Shown: in pieces, positions 1 through 12,890 of the stretch
Numbering within the stretch: position 1 is the first letter of the stretch
Layout of the letters: each line of letters begins with the position of its first letter
Source of the DNA: Solen grandis
Lineage: Eukaryota; Mollusca; Bivalvia; Adapedonta; Solenidae
Assembly: GCA_021229015.1 (NCBI GenBank)
Contig: CM037788.1
Span: 54,945,145 to 55,009,144, forward strand
Reading direction: 5' to 3'
Length of the DNA: 64,000 nucleotides
Notes under the pieces: model-generated
The model's database searches: none
Told to the model about the DNA's origin: nothing
The model's input: the letters and a program-made list of their open reading frames with translations, nothing else
Made by a program: the position numbers and the translations under genes

Positions 1-588
1 TAATTCAATAATTTTGAACCAAGCCTTAAATTGTGTATTTTAATTTTTTATTCATTTTGACATGCTTAACAGTACTTTACTTAAAGTGCTGTAATGAGGG
101 TTAGGGGGGGTATTACCTTAAGTTATAAATCTTGTCTTATCAAAAACTGTTCAACTTTTTGTCTGGTATTTGAGTATAAATTTCAGATCATAAACATAAG
201 GTACAAGTTATATGACTGGAAAAATAATTAATTCACACAGTATTTTTATAAAGTTATTATTTTTTAGCCGATTTCTCAGCCAGTAATCATAGAATATGTA
301 TGTGTTATTTTAAGTGTAATTAATTAATTATTCAATGTGTGATAACATTTTGAAATTAATAAACAGTTTTTAAAAAAACAACAACAAAAAAAACACACTT
401 ATCCCATATAGGTTAATAGTCCTTATATTATACTGCTAAAAGAAAATCTTCAGAAAAGCATGATCCTTTACTTTCAAGTATCTGAGTCAATATTTCTGAC
501 CATTTTGGATTTCATACAAAATGGTCGACATTTATCAGGAAAAAAGACATGGATTGGGTTTCAGCAGAGTACTATTATCCTTGATAAA
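1..588. other. AT-rich non-coding sequence
   Basis: No recognisable gene or repeat. Confidence 0.6.
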
Positions 589-837
589 TTAACCCTTTAC
601 TTCATGTAGACTCATTTTGATGCAGTGGCAAACAGAGCAGACCCAGATCATATAGCTCCTGTGGGAACTGTCTGATCAGGGTCTCCTCCGTTTGCTCATA
701 CAATATTGTAGCTCAGTTCCTACACAGTCTGTGTGGCAAAGAAAAATTCATGATTTCATATACCATTTTAAGTTCCATTAATTGATGTTCATCAAGTCAT
801 GAATTTGTACATGAATATTCATGAGGTAAAGGGTTAA
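589..837. mobile_element. MITE, TTAACCCTTT family, copy 1
   Basis: Begins TTAACCCTTTACTTCATG and ends CATGAGGTAAAGGGTTAA, inverted termini. The interior 'gatcagggtctc' and 'catttt-gatgca' segments match the partial copy at 18466-18556, and the ends match the element at 3656-3897. It is non-autonomous with no ORF. Confidence 0.7.
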
Positions 838-1933
838 ATCAGCATTATCTACATGTAATATTGTGTATTGAAAATGTTTCATTCATTCAGACATTCCTAT
901 CATGCTCTCACTAGGTTCAGTATTGACTTATTTTAGTTATATCTGGTGACAATGTAAATATGACAAAAAACAGACGTTACATGACTTATCACAATGTGCC
1001 AAATACTAATTAATGCTAGCATGTTACTCAACCTATATAAATTGTGTTAAATGGTCGCTCATTTTTTTCTTCATATATATAGCTAATTTTATATTCTCTG
1101 ACAAGAGATATTGTAGCTATAAGTCAATTTTATATTTATTTCTTTAAAATATTAAAATAAGAATTTTTTTTTTTTTTTCCTTTTTTTTTTCTTTTAAGAA
1201 AAAAATAATGAGGTTTATAAATGCAAGTGTTCAGATACATAATATTGACAGTGATTTGGGTTTACTAGATGATAAGATATTTTCTAAACAGGGTTAATAA
1301 TAAGCAGAGATTTTTTAGTGTATACATTATATTCATTAATTTTCATACTCGATATATTTTTCCAAAAATGTTATGTGCCAAAAGGTTCCTTTTTTCTTTT
1401 TTGTGCTCTGTTAAGGGGGTATGATACAGTTTTTTTATTTTCACATATGTAAATTATTGTGCTGAATATGAAAATATAAAAAATATAAAAATATTGATAG
1501 GTCACTGTGCTTGTTTTATGTACCTTTGTATATCCATAGTAACTGATTTTAATAAATAGCTAAAATATACCGGTACATCTCTGGTTAAAAAGAAAAAAAA
1601 GTAAAAAGTCTACAAATAGAAGACACACAAACTAACAGTTACTTTATGATAGTTCAATATATCTGAATAAATTGTTAAAATACCCTTTTTCATTTTTACA
1701 GAAAACCCATAGAAGTTTTAGAATAGGGAGAGAAAAGTTGCTTCATTTTCAAACATATTTTAATTTTTACAGAAGGCCAAGTTGCTGCATAATAGATAAG
1801 AAATACTGGAGGTGATAATTCCAGTATAGGGGGTTGTGACACATCATAACTTTAGAAATTATATACCATCAAATCTGTCAAACTAAGTTCACTCAACGGA
1901 AACTGAAAACTGGGCTATATCTGGAGGTTTCCA
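838..1933. other. AT-rich non-coding sequence
   Basis: Homopolymer T runs near 1166-1190; nothing else recognised. Confidence 0.6.
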
Positions 1934-2093
1934 TTATTCAGAGATAAAATGTCTAAAAAATTCGGGACTGGGAATCCAGTCACTGGCTTTTGTTCACAGG
2001 TTAGCTGTTATTCAGAAGTTAAATTCTCAGTAAATTCCGTACTGGGCATCCAGTCACTGGTCTTTGTTCACAGATTGACTGCTATTCAAAGGT
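1934..2093. repeat. 75-bp tandem duplication
   Basis: Two diverged copies of a 75-bp unit containing 'ctgggnatccagtcactgg' and 'tttgttcacag', offset by 75 bp (1966 and 2041). Confidence 0.75.
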
Positions 2094-2376
2094 GATGACA
2101 AGTACAGATTTTACTGTTTATATCAGATGAATTTAGTTCTTGTTTCACATATGTTCAGAAGTGATGTCATATAGAAATTTACATCTGTATTGTAAGACTG
2201 ATTGTATTTTTAAGAAAACTGATGTATTTCTTGATATATATGGCTGCATAAAAGTAAGCATTTTTTTTTTAATTGTATGGCAATTACTTTTAGAAATTTT
2301 TCTTCATAAAACTGTAATTGATTTTTATTGTAGTAAATTGATTTTTTAAAATTAAATATGCTTATAATTTTTATAG

Positions 2377-2430
2377 AATAAAGGTTTTGGTTCAAAACCC
2401 ACTCAGAAAGAAGACCTCTCCTGGCTCTAA
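2377..2430 (+). CDS. Possible terminal exon of an upstream + strand gene
   Basis: An AT-rich tract ending tttttatag is followed by 17 codons reading NKGFGSKPTQKEDLSWL and TAA. The composition is richer and more protein-like than the surroundings, and the layout fits a last coding exon after a 3' splice site. I do not recognise the peptide and cannot find a preceding exon in 1-2376, so this is tentative. Confidence 0.25.
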   Translation, partial: NKGFGSKPTQKEDLSWL

Positions 2431-3513
2431 GTACCGGTCCAACCCATCATCTGTCTAGAGTGATAAGTATCAGTTGTAAAAACAAGTTTCCAAACTGACA
2501 CAAAAGAAATAAGTTTGAACTAAGATGTTATTATATTTTAGAGGTAGCAGCAAAGTAGATGTGGCTGTCTGTGTGTATTTAATATGCAAACTTACCATTG
2601 ATTCATGTAGCACAAAGGTAGCCAAGTAAAAAAGAATATTGAGATGTCATCATTTCCAACATGATGAAACATAGCCAGTGAATAAGTTGCATGAATTTTT
2701 ATCAGGTTTTATAAAACCTTAGATTAAAATATAAACAGATTCAGACTGAGAAATTTCCTGGCACCTCATGTCCCACCATTATTTCAAGGCTTTCAGTTAT
2801 TTGTCTGTGGAATAATAGATTAGAAATATTTTACCTTCATCTTTTAGCATTGTATGACAACCTTATACATATATATTATTTTCTCAGTTATGCATATAAT
2901 AAGTTAATGTATTGGAGATTGGCCAAAAACTGTCACATATTTCATAGAAAAAACACATTTAGGCCTTTAGGACGAAATATGTTTTTCTATGAAATATTAG
3001 ATAGTTTTCGGCATTTCTAAATGAACAATCAAGAGGAACAGAAAATATTCATACTTAATTACAGACGCTATTTAATAATCAATAGGAATTAGAGCTCAGT
3101 GTAGATATTTTATGTAAAGATTAGAGACATAATATCATTCTTTGACTGGAATTAACATATTAGATTTGACACTATACAATATTCTATATGTTTTACTGAA
3201 ATAACAAAGGATGGTGTCATATTTTTTCTATATGTATATGGATTTGTACTAAACTTTTTGTGTTACAAGTCCAGTTTTCTAATCAAAGCTCTTCCTGTCT
3301 TCCCATTTTCAAATTCTTATGAATGCATTTTCAAATATATTAAAGAATCACTGAGCATGATTAAATAGAAATATAAAATAATTCAAATATTATAAAGGAA
3401 ATGTATATATATTTTTCTGTAAACTTATTAATTTTATGTCTATTGGAAAACAAGTTATTACAACTTAACTAATCCCTCTCAACATTTCCTGGGTTGGACC
3501 AGAACTTTGAGTC
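2431..3513. other. Non-coding sequence
   Basis: No recognised gene. A short inverted pair around 2940-2995 ('ttcatagaaaaa' and 'tttttctatgaaat') forms a modest hairpin. Confidence 0.5.
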
Positions 3514-3606
3514 TGAGAAGGTCTTGAAAAAATCTTTTCCTGACCAGGGTTTGAACCCACAACCTTCAGATCCATAATTTGGCCATAACCACTGGATCAT
3601 AGCACC
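3514..3606 (-). repeat. tRNA-like SINE promoter fragment
   Basis: On the minus strand an A-box-like TGGTTATGGCC is followed about 35 nt later by a B-box GGTTCAAACCC, typical of tRNA-derived SINE heads. It is not an intact tRNA: no matching acceptor stem. Confidence 0.5.
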
Positions 3607-3655
3607 CTGATATTTCTGTATGAAGTATACAAAGATTTTGAATGTTGTAGTTTAT

Positions 3656-3897
3656 TTAACCCTTTCCCTCATAGAGGAAACCATGAAAAGACCTATGCGA
3701 ACAGCATAAAACCAGATCAGCCTGCGAGTAACTCGCAGGCTGATCAGGTTTTATGCTGTTCGCTGCTCCTCAGTGGTCTGGAAATGAGGATTTTATAATT
3801 AAATTTGGTAAGGTTTAACTGTGGTTTTCTGCAGATCAGGCTTTATGTGGTACCTATTGAGTGCGTCAAAATGAGTCTATATGAGGGAAAGGGTTAA
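3656..3897. mobile_element. MITE, TTAACCCTTT family, copy 2
   Basis: Inverted termini TTAACCCTTTCCCTCATA and TATGAGGGAAAGGGTTAA bound a 242-bp element with no ORF. It contains a near-perfect 67-nt palindrome (3697-3763). Confidence 0.8.
3697..3763. repeat. 67-nt near-perfect palindrome
   Basis: Two 33-nt arms around a single central base, one mismatch; the left arm begins gcgaacagcataaaacc and the right arm ends ggttttatgctgttcgc. Confidence 0.9.
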
Positions 3898-5363
3898 ACT
3901 AATGTAAGGGGCACGCTCTTATGCTTAGAATCTGGTATGAATAATTACAAAGAATGTGAAATATTGAAAGTAATATAAGTTGTCTTATGCTTTTGCCCAC
4001 GTTTGTGTGCAATGCTTGTGGAATGAGCTTCCTAGTTTAAAACATGCCCTCTTGCCAAGCTTTTGTGCTAGATGTGTCATTTTGATATTGCTTTGGCTAA
4101 GCTTAAAGCTTATTTTCTATAGTGTGATGAAAAACATAAGCTAGGTCTTATTGTGTTGTATTAAATCCCAGTGCTTGTTAATATTTTTTGCATATTTTCT
4201 GTGTCATTAGGGATTATGGAACCATAAGTCAAAATGTAAGCATATATCACAACGTTGGTTTTGAAAATAATATGATAAACACATTGCTGTTTACTTTATG
4301 GTATTAAGCCATGATGTCTACGTTGTATGTTTGTTCAGATCAAAATTACCATGATTTGTATCAAATCTAGTGCTACAAATAAAGGAAAAAAGACGTAATG
4401 AAAATGGCTTTACGAATATTTGTAAAAAATAACTTTAATATTGTTATTTATTGACATAGAGGATAACACTGTTGCATGCCCACTATTATTAGCATGCTCA
4501 CAAAAGTACATGGTCTTTAGTTGTTTCAAAATTCAAAAATGTTTGTGGTGATTGAGAATTTTGAGTTGAAGAAATCTCAATCTCAGATTTTTGTTAAAAC
4601 CAGTCTTGAAGTCACACTTAACTCATGCGTTCAAGGAGACATTTGTTAGGGTGTTTCCAAGACAGTTGTTTAGTTATTTCTGCGACAGTTAAGGTATTTC
4701 CGGGAAGAGGAAGCATTTAGGAGAGTATGTGTCTGATAACAGTCTTGTCTTCATTATATATCATTCCATCACTGTAAATTAGTAAGGCTAGAGATTGACC
4801 ATAGTAAAGTAGAATTCAGTAGTATCATAGTTAAAACTCAAGTAGCCCTGTGCCTTGTTTACAGTCAGAACTGCTGTGATAATCATTTATGTGTTGTGAT
4901 CTTAATTAAGGGAAGTAACTCTATGTTTACAAATGTTTTAGTTAAGAGTTACTTCCCATGGTGACATTAAGTTCTTTATATGAACTCTATACTTCCTAAA
5001 ATGTGTTGTAATTTTGTTCAGCTCATTTACGGTAAGGGAAGTAACTATTTGTGTTAAGTTTAATTATAGTTAACAATTATTTCCCTTGATATTGCTTATA
5101 TAAAACATTCTGATGCATTTGTTTGAATCCTTAAAGCCCCAGTGCGTTTTAGCTGGGAAAAATATATTTTCAAATTTTCTAATTAGCAAAGCCTCAAATG
5201 ATGTTTGATTAACCTCTTAATGTTTAATTAAGCCCACATAATGAAATATTCGCCCGGAAGTCTTAGTTGTTCAGACAGGGCAAAATAGTGAGAAAGATGG
5301 GCGAAGCTTGTTCTGAAATGCACTGTTCAGTAAAAACACGGATGTCTCGATGTACATGGGGTG
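3898..5363. other. Non-coding sequence with small hairpins
   Basis: No gene. A 13-bp stem 'gggaagtaactct'/'agagttacttccc' lies at 4910-4957, and a weaker relative at about 5035-5090. Confidence 0.5.
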
Positions 5364-5455
5364 ATTCAGAAGTTCATGGACTTTTTCTATAGACTGAATA
5401 AATATTGATACATGGTAGTAGAGGAGATAGGAAGAAAATCCATGAACTTCTGAAA
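5364..5455. repeat. Inverted repeat, ~23-bp arms
   Basis: 'ttcagaagttcatgga' at about 5365 pairs with 'tccatgaacttctgaa' at about 5440, loop about 44 nt. Confidence 0.8.
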
Positions 5456-8159
5456 ATCCCTTGTATGTTAATTTTATGCTGTCATTGTTCTGAGCTATAT
5501 ATAAAATGAGACAGCCACAATTTGCATTTTTTCTGATAGAATCTTTCCTGTAAATTAGGCATTTCTCAAGGTCTTTCAGTGATGAAATTAAAACTGAATT
5601 ATATATGTTGTAAGTGCATTCGGATTTGGGTCTAACATTTATAAGATACTGGGACTTTAACTTTCTTGAATTTCTGGCAAAAAAAAAAAAAGGGAGGGAA
5701 GTTTCAATTTTTGAAAATAAGTTTTGCAAGATTAATTCCTTTAATATTGTACAGAGCTACATTGTATTTAGTTAATATGTAAAAGAAATACCAGTCTGTT
5801 TATGTTGCAAGAAAAAAGAACCCCTTTCAATATTTTCTCTCTGCACCAACTATGTAACATTATTCAAGTAATTTACAGCTCATATTTTTTCCCAATGTCA
5901 GTCCCAAAGTGGATAAACTGTGTGGCAGTAGACATCAATATTTTATCTGTATTTTTTGTTGTTGTTATTTAAAGTAAATCACTTTACTGATTTGAATACT
6001 CATTTTTGAACAATACTCCCTCTAAATAAGAGTCCACTGACATGAAGATGATAGTACATGTATAACAAATGTATCATTTCAGAGTGTTTGTTTTTCAACA
6101 GTTTTTACAGCTGATATATGACTATATTCCCACTGCTAGAAAGTATTTTCTACCCATTTTGAATGTAAAAATGGAAAATTTTCTACTGAATCTTCAGAAG
6201 AAAATAAATTGGTTCAGTTTGGCTAAAAAAAATGACTTTTTTTTCTTCATGCAGACAGCTTTTTAGTTAATAATTGCCTACAAAATTATTAGTAAATCCT
6301 CCAGTTTCATTAGTTTTGTTGTAATATTTTGACCTGTTTTCCCAACTTCTTACATGTTTGCATGAAAATTCTTAATATGAAGGGTCCATATAGGTAAATC
6401 CCTGCATTGTAAGAATCTTTTCACTGACAGTAATCAATTTTGATACATCTTTTAAACACTGTTTATTGTCCTTAACTTTGCCTGCCTTATTTTGTTATGT
6501 TGTTTTTTTTTTTAAGAGTGTTTTTAACATTGTAACATCATCCATGTTTTGATTGTGACAGTAGGGGACAGTTTGTAAAGCATCTCTATGCCTGTTTTAT
6601 GAATTTTTTAAAATATTTTACAGTATTGAGAGTGAGAAATTATAAACATTTATAAAGTACAAATTTGACCCCTTCAGTTACTGCATAATTTTAACCTATT
6701 TGCACTTCCCTTTTCCCTATATTTTAATTTACACAATATATATTTCATTAATAAATGTCTTTAATTTGATCCGTTTAATCTTGTCTGTTTTCAAAAAAAA
6801 AAATCAGGTTATTGTCATCAATCTAGTGTTGCCATTGTTGTTGGCATTGTCATCGTCGTGAAAAACTGTAACCTTGGCCATGAAATCTAAACTATTAAAC
6901 CATCTGTCATTAAACTTCATATACTTGTTCACTATCACAAGGGCTACCTTCTCATCAAGGGCCAAAACTCTTAGGTCAATATTAACCTAATTTATCTCCC
7001 CCTTTTTTAAAAAACAAAAACTAACGGACAAGCGTAGTCTTCCACATGTAGTGCTCTTGTTTAAAATTTTTAATGAATCTGAACTAACCAAAGAACTATA
7101 AGTTATTGTGAGTTGTTGCTATATTTTACTTCCAGTAGTACCTTTCAGAAAATCTAAACCTTAATGTTGAAAACAAAGTGAAAAAAAGTAAAAAAGGGTT
7201 AAATATCAACATTTATTTATAGACCAAGCTACACATATCAGCATTAAACAAGGCAATACTCTGTTGAAACAGTATTTATTTGTTTTATTTGTCTTCTTTT
7301 ACATACATGAACTTTTTTTTTTTCTTTTTTTTTTGTTTGTTAATTATTAATTTTTGAATTGATTTAAATCATAATCAGTTTACTGTTTTGTTTTTTGTTT
7401 TTTTTTTTCAAAATTTGAAGTAGCTTGCTTGTGACAGCAGTATTAGATATATCTAAAATATTTTTGTTTTCAGTGACTCTATGTAACATATATAGAGTCC
7501 CTGTCATTATTCAGTAAGTTATGAAACGATGCTCATGTTGGGAGAATATGTTTTACATCTGTCCATATTGGATGATTTATATATTGCCTGTCCATTTTAG
7601 CCGATTTTTTTAAGTCTGAATTCGTGTTTACATTGAAATGTTCAGATTTTCTATTTTTGAATCTAAAATATCTTTGAAAGCACATGGCTATATCATGAAA
7701 AAAGTGATGTCACGTGATTTTCAGCCCTTTGCGGTTGCCGTCTGGTTTCTGTTTAAACATATCTGGATCAAATGGTGTGGTACTTGTATATGTCTTTGTG
7801 TGACTGTTATGTGTCGATTTTCCGCTTTATACAAACAGGAGAGAGAGCGCAATGCTATTTTGCATATAATAAATGTATTCAAATTTAAAAAAATCTGACT
7901 TAATTATTCTGTACAGATCAAGTATGAAAATATCCACCAACGATAACTCTTGAATTTAGGGAGGTCGACATACAATTAATCATTAAATGTGGATTAATGT
8001 CGTCTGCTGGATTCTGACTACTGAACAATTCTTCTCTTTTTCCTCTCTCCTTTAAAATACAGCATGCAAGACACGTTTAGCTAAATATGGAATATTTTGT
8101 AAATAGTAAGTAAAGAGAGTAGGCTATTTGAACTGATAACGCGATAAGATTATATGCAA
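5456..8159. other. AT-rich non-coding sequence
   Basis: Several poly-T and poly-A runs; no gene recognised. Confidence 0.5.
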
Positions 8160-8400
8160 CACAACGGCCTGTCACTCGTCTTTATAAATGGTGGCTTCAC
8201 TGACATGGGTTCAATTCTCTTATCGGAATCCCTCGGTGCTATCTGAATGCCTTGTGGTCAACAGGTGTCTGTTGTGGTATCTCCTCCAGCCTGGCATCTC
8301 GCGATAACGGGCCTTCAGCTCTCTGTCACCCTCTGTCATATCCCACGTGCCGATCTCGTGCAGCAGAAGATAACGGAAGATACTGGCAAGTGTCTAAGAC
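8160..8400. repeat. Possible dispersed-repeat fragment
   Basis: GC-richer island with 'catgggttcaattctc', resembling a B-box, then CpG-containing sequence. The family is not recognised. Confidence 0.25.
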
Positions 8401-8826
8401 AAGATGATCAAACGTTCCATTGTAGTTCACTTAAGGACCCCACCCCCTCCCTCTCTTTCTCTCTCTCTCTCTGTAAGGGAAAAATGAAAAATATTTGAAA
8501 TGCTATTTATCCAAAGACTATATGAATCCACAAATCTGATATAGACAAAGAGCAAGTCAAGAAAAGACCTCGTTATTTTACGTTTGACCACGAGATAACA
8601 TGAGATGTGTAAAACTGCTCATGTCAATCATAGATATACTGAATCTTCTCTTCAATTTATTGCCGATTAAATTAATATGTATGTCTTTCATTAGATCGCA
8701 GATCACTTTTATGAGTGACACTGTAAAGCGTCTGTCTCCAAACGTCAACAACTCGTTTCGGCGAGATTTCGTCTAAATCCCTTCCACTTAAAATTATTAG
8801 TCGCGAGAAAAAAATATTAAGGGATG

Positions 8827-8912
<86 letters not shown>
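8827..8912. repeat. (TA)n(TG)n microsatellite
   Basis: About 54 nt of TA followed by 32 nt of TG, uninterrupted. Confidence 0.98.
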
Positions 8913-8914
<2 letters not shown>

Positions 8915-10845
8915 GGTCCCGGTTTTATCTCTCTGTTGAATATGTCGTTGAAAAATCGAAAGGTAAATGTAAGAATTCCATTTAACTTCATGATTGTCAT
9001 ACTGTAGCCATCATAATACTATTTTGATTAAAAATAAATCCATATGCAAAAAAACACTACATATTCCTAAGGGAATTAAAACACAATAATTTGAAACAAA
9101 GTGTTATTTATAAATATTAAATCCATATGTGTTACTATAACATAAAGACAATAAATTAGGTGCAATGAAAAGAACTTCAATACGGCTAGTCTTAAAATAT
9201 CTCACTATTGGTGAGTGATGACTAATCTCAGAGTTAACGACCCTTCATCATTACAAAACCGAGAACTTGGTGCCCGTATGTAAGTTTTGCATCAAGCACT
9301 TGATATAGGGTCATTATTAAATTAATCTGACCAGTGTCTCGTCTGTTCACTACTCCGCATTTTTTTTTATTATTAATGAGACTGAATTACCAGACTAGAA
9401 TTTTTTGTTGTTGTTGTCTTACTCCAATCTGACATTGCTTGTCTGACACTATGTGGAAATGGATTACCAATGTACAAATGTGCAAAGGGTTAAGCAAGAC
9501 ATCCAAGTTTATCCAGTATGAAACCATTACGTTCAGTTTTCAATGGCAGATTGCCCTTCAGGCTGCTTCCCGCTGTTCTATTACACAATTCCAAAACACC
9601 ATGGCCGTAATATTTCCACTGATCCCTTCAAATTCCTAATTTACTTCCGTTCTGGCCAGAGGACTAGGGGCAAAAGGGCACTGAGTTTCTCCCATGAGTA
9701 TGACCCCTTTTATCTCAGCCAGTTGGCGAATGCTGAGCTTGAACGTGTAAAATGATTGTGATTATGTTAGAAAATTGCCCCGTCGTAGGCTGCACGGTCA
9801 TTACAATAAATCCACCAAATGTGTAATATAGCCGCATGGAAATGTTAGGGATCGTGAAACTGGTAGGAAAAACGACATATGGAAAAATCTATGTTCACTG
9901 TATATGGAAAATATATTTTTTGTGTGTGGATTTAAAAATGATAGTTTGAGAGAGAAAAAAGACAGATATACTCAAAGAAAGAGGATTAGAATTGTGTTCA
10001 CGAGAGGGACACACGTGTTGCTAAGCGGGGAACGAGATCAGGTTTATTTACTGTCAGGGTTTGACTCAAAAGCATGACAAATCTTCAACGTGTCTTTGTA
10101 TGGGACCCTAGAAACATCGTGGTAGCAGATGTAACATATTGATTTTCAGATATGTAGAAACAGCACTTGGTTGAAGTGTTTTGATTAATAACATCGATCA
10201 TGAATATTCATATCTTATTATGAATACACGGTGACACGTGCTGCTCGTGCGTCTGGCGTCAGAGTCAGATCTGCTCGAATTCCACCAACTATACATAGCA
10301 CTAAGTAATATTTAAATACTTAGAGACGAACTTCATTTTTGTTTTCAGTCTTTTAAATACCAAAATAGTTCATTTCTTCGCAAATACTGTAAATTGATAA
10401 AGTAATGTGTGTACACTTTGTCTTATACTTGAATATTTGTTATAAAATATTTGGGTATTTTATTAGAGAAACAAGAATGATGGAATTCACCCCTTTGTAC
10501 TAGTATTTAAGTATTTCTTGGCGCTTAGTAGTGTTGATGGAATTCGAATCTGTTTCACATTTCTTAAAATACATATTCAAATTATATATTATATAGATGA
10601 AATTGCTCATAGTGATTGAAAATGATTATTAAATGATTACTAACAATAACCTTAACAATAATTATATATGTCCTCTACGGTTTTTTTTTTCTTTTCATTT
10701 GACACTGTTATGTATATAATTATATTCGAAACATTTAGTCTCGGTGTATTATAGTCTGAGCGAGAACACAAACTGAGGGATTCGTTAAATACTGAATATA
10801 TCGGCAAATTCCATGGCGCGTGGGGGAAATCGTGCGTATACAACA
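8913..10845. other. Non-coding sequence
   Basis: Short overlapping ORFs at 9439-9755 have no recognised similarity. Nothing else supported. Confidence 0.5.
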
Positions 10846-10990
10846 CGTTAAGTATATATCGGAATAGTGCATATATTTCTCTCTGATGACGCTTATTCTT
10901 GCAGACGTGTTAAGTACATGTATACAGTATATCGGAATAGTGCATATATTTCTCTCTGATGACGCTTATTCTTGCAGACGTGTTAAATAC
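10846..10990. repeat. 73-bp direct tandem duplication
   Basis: Two almost identical copies containing 'atcggaatagtgcatat' and 'gcttattcttgcagacgtgt' at 10859 and 10932. Confidence 0.9.
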
Positions 10991-11700
10991 ATATTAAGCC
11001 ATCACAATGACATATACACACCTGTTTATCTATTTAACAAAAGATTCCAGTTGTAATTAAAGTTAAAAATTCGCATAGAATTGATCATATACGCAAAAAT
11101 ATCATTAAACACGTATTCTAATGTATTTATATATAAATCTTTTTTTTTTTTTTCAAGTGATGTTTGCAATCAGATATTTCTGCAGTGTATTCTACAATAA
11201 CAGTTTGTTTTTCTCTTATTTGAATCATTAAGTCACTTTTTTTAAGTAGTATTGTCCATATGATTTCTACCGTGTGTACAAACCTGCAGGACTTGTGGGC
11301 AGTCGGCAGGCTTGGCAAATACCTAATATCAACAGTACTTCAAATAAGTTGGCTTTATGTACAGTTCGAATGAAACATTAACTATCTGTTTACCTAATGG
11401 TTTATATTCTTACACAGAAGATAAGTGTCAACGCCGCTTTTCTGTGCCAAAGGTGTCCAACAGGGGGCAATTGAAACGCTTTCCGTTTTCTCTCACCGAT
11501 CAGTCGGTATTCTCCTTTGATGTATATATATTCGATTTAGTTATTGCAATTCTCTATCTGATTTCATACCGGATATATTACTGTAGTTATGCATACATTA
11601 ATTTGTTCCATATTGTTTGTTGTTCCGATTGCTTAATAGTTAAAGCAGCTGACCTGTGTGCGCGATGCTGGATGTTCTTAATCCTGTATATTGTAGATTT

Positions 11701-11837
11701 AAGGTAAACCTGTAATGGTTTCGCTACATTTCGGACCTCATGGCCTTTCAAGGAGATAACCAAAGGTTTCCTAATGTTTAATTAGGGTACCTTGGTTATC
11801 TTGGTAGAGGTTAAGTGGTCCAAGACATAGCGGAAGC
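11701..11837. mobile_element. Foldback MITE 'CCGCTACATTTCGGACC', copy 1
   Basis: Inverted termini (cctgtaatggtttcgctac... and ...gtccaagacatagcggaag) with inner arms 'gataaccaaaggt' and 'accttggttatc'. The right terminus is decayed. It is in the opposite orientation to the copies at 18279 and 53243. Confidence 0.75.
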
Positions 11838-12104
11838 ACAAGTTGGTTAAATGTTGGGGCCTATTAAACGGCTCGCGAAAAGCAAATCATCATAGCTGCA
11901 TACTTTATAGATGTAGAATTATACACCTAACCTTCTGATCTGGGTTCCTTCGCAGAAGGTGATAATTTTCTTATGTCACCTCTCTTCATCGAAATTCCTG
12001 GTTATTAGAATGCGGTACATTGTTGGGCGGGCGTCAAACATTCGTTTCCGTTGAATACCTCCTGTTAAAATACAGATACAATTTTCATATTTGTAGGTAG
12101 ATAC

Positions 12105-12270
12105 CGTATGGGAAGAGGAAGATTGGATTTAATTTTCAGTTTGATAGGGTCAATATTAAGGTCACTGATACTAAAAAAATAGATTTTTCGTATGGGAAGA
12201 GGAAGACTGGGATTGATTTTCGCGTCAATAGTGTCAAGGTCGCTGTTACTAAAATAGTCTGGGGCGACAC
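12105..12270. repeat. 84-bp tandem duplication
   Basis: Two diverged copies, each starting 'cgtatgggaagaggaaga' (12105 and 12189) and ending 'gtnactaaaa'. Confidence 0.75.
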
Positions 12271-12709
12271 TTGAAACAAACCTAGTTTTGCGTCATTTGA
12301 CGTGTTTCTTGTTCTGAAATAAGATATTGTTGAATACTATTTAGGACAGTACAAACATAAAATGTGTTCAAACGAAGTTTATAAAAACAGACCGCTGTTG
12401 CGTTGTACCAAATATAAGAAATCAGTGAGTAAAGAACCTCTAAATAAAGTTCCTCTGAATTTAAGAAACAGTAGTGTTGACGCGATTCATTTAATTCACA
12501 CGACAGGACTTATAATTTTCTTTTGCATATAAAGTTAATTGTTGCACAAATTTACAAGATTATCAAAGGTTGGCCTCTCCATTGGTTAGTGGCAGACGGT
12601 GAGTTATCCCGAAATCTATTAGGTACATCTAATTTAAGCTAAATCTGTATCTGACACTGGATCATTCTGAGAAACTGAGTCTGAAATTATGACTGCAATT
12701 AAATGATAC

Positions 12710-12890
12710 ACAGTCAAATCTGTCTTAAGCGGCCACTTAAGTGAACAATAGAAAGTGACCGCTTAATAGAGATGATCACTAAATGAAGGTTAAACATATA
12801 CCAAAATGCTAGTTTAGTAAAATCAAAACAGACCCTTGAATGCATATTGACCGCTTAATACAGGTGGCCGCTAATGCAGGTTCAACTGTA
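12710..12890. mobile_element. MITE-like element, AAGCGGCCAC termini
   Basis: Starts acagtcaaatctgtcttaag and ends with the imperfect inverted counterpart ...gcggccacct on the other strand. 'gaccgcttaata' recurs internally. No ORF. Confidence 0.6.

Noticed and set aside
5271..5729. Minus-strand ORF of 152 codons
   Set aside because: It overlaps an inverted repeat and a poly-A run, has no recognisable family and no splice or promoter context.
8247..8498. ORF of 83 codons
   Set aside because: Looks like part of a dispersed repeat followed by a CT microsatellite; no protein similarity recognised.
9439..9755. Two overlapping + strand ORFs of 66 and 70 codons
   Set aside because: No family recognised and no supporting splice context; listed only as part of the non-coding stretch.
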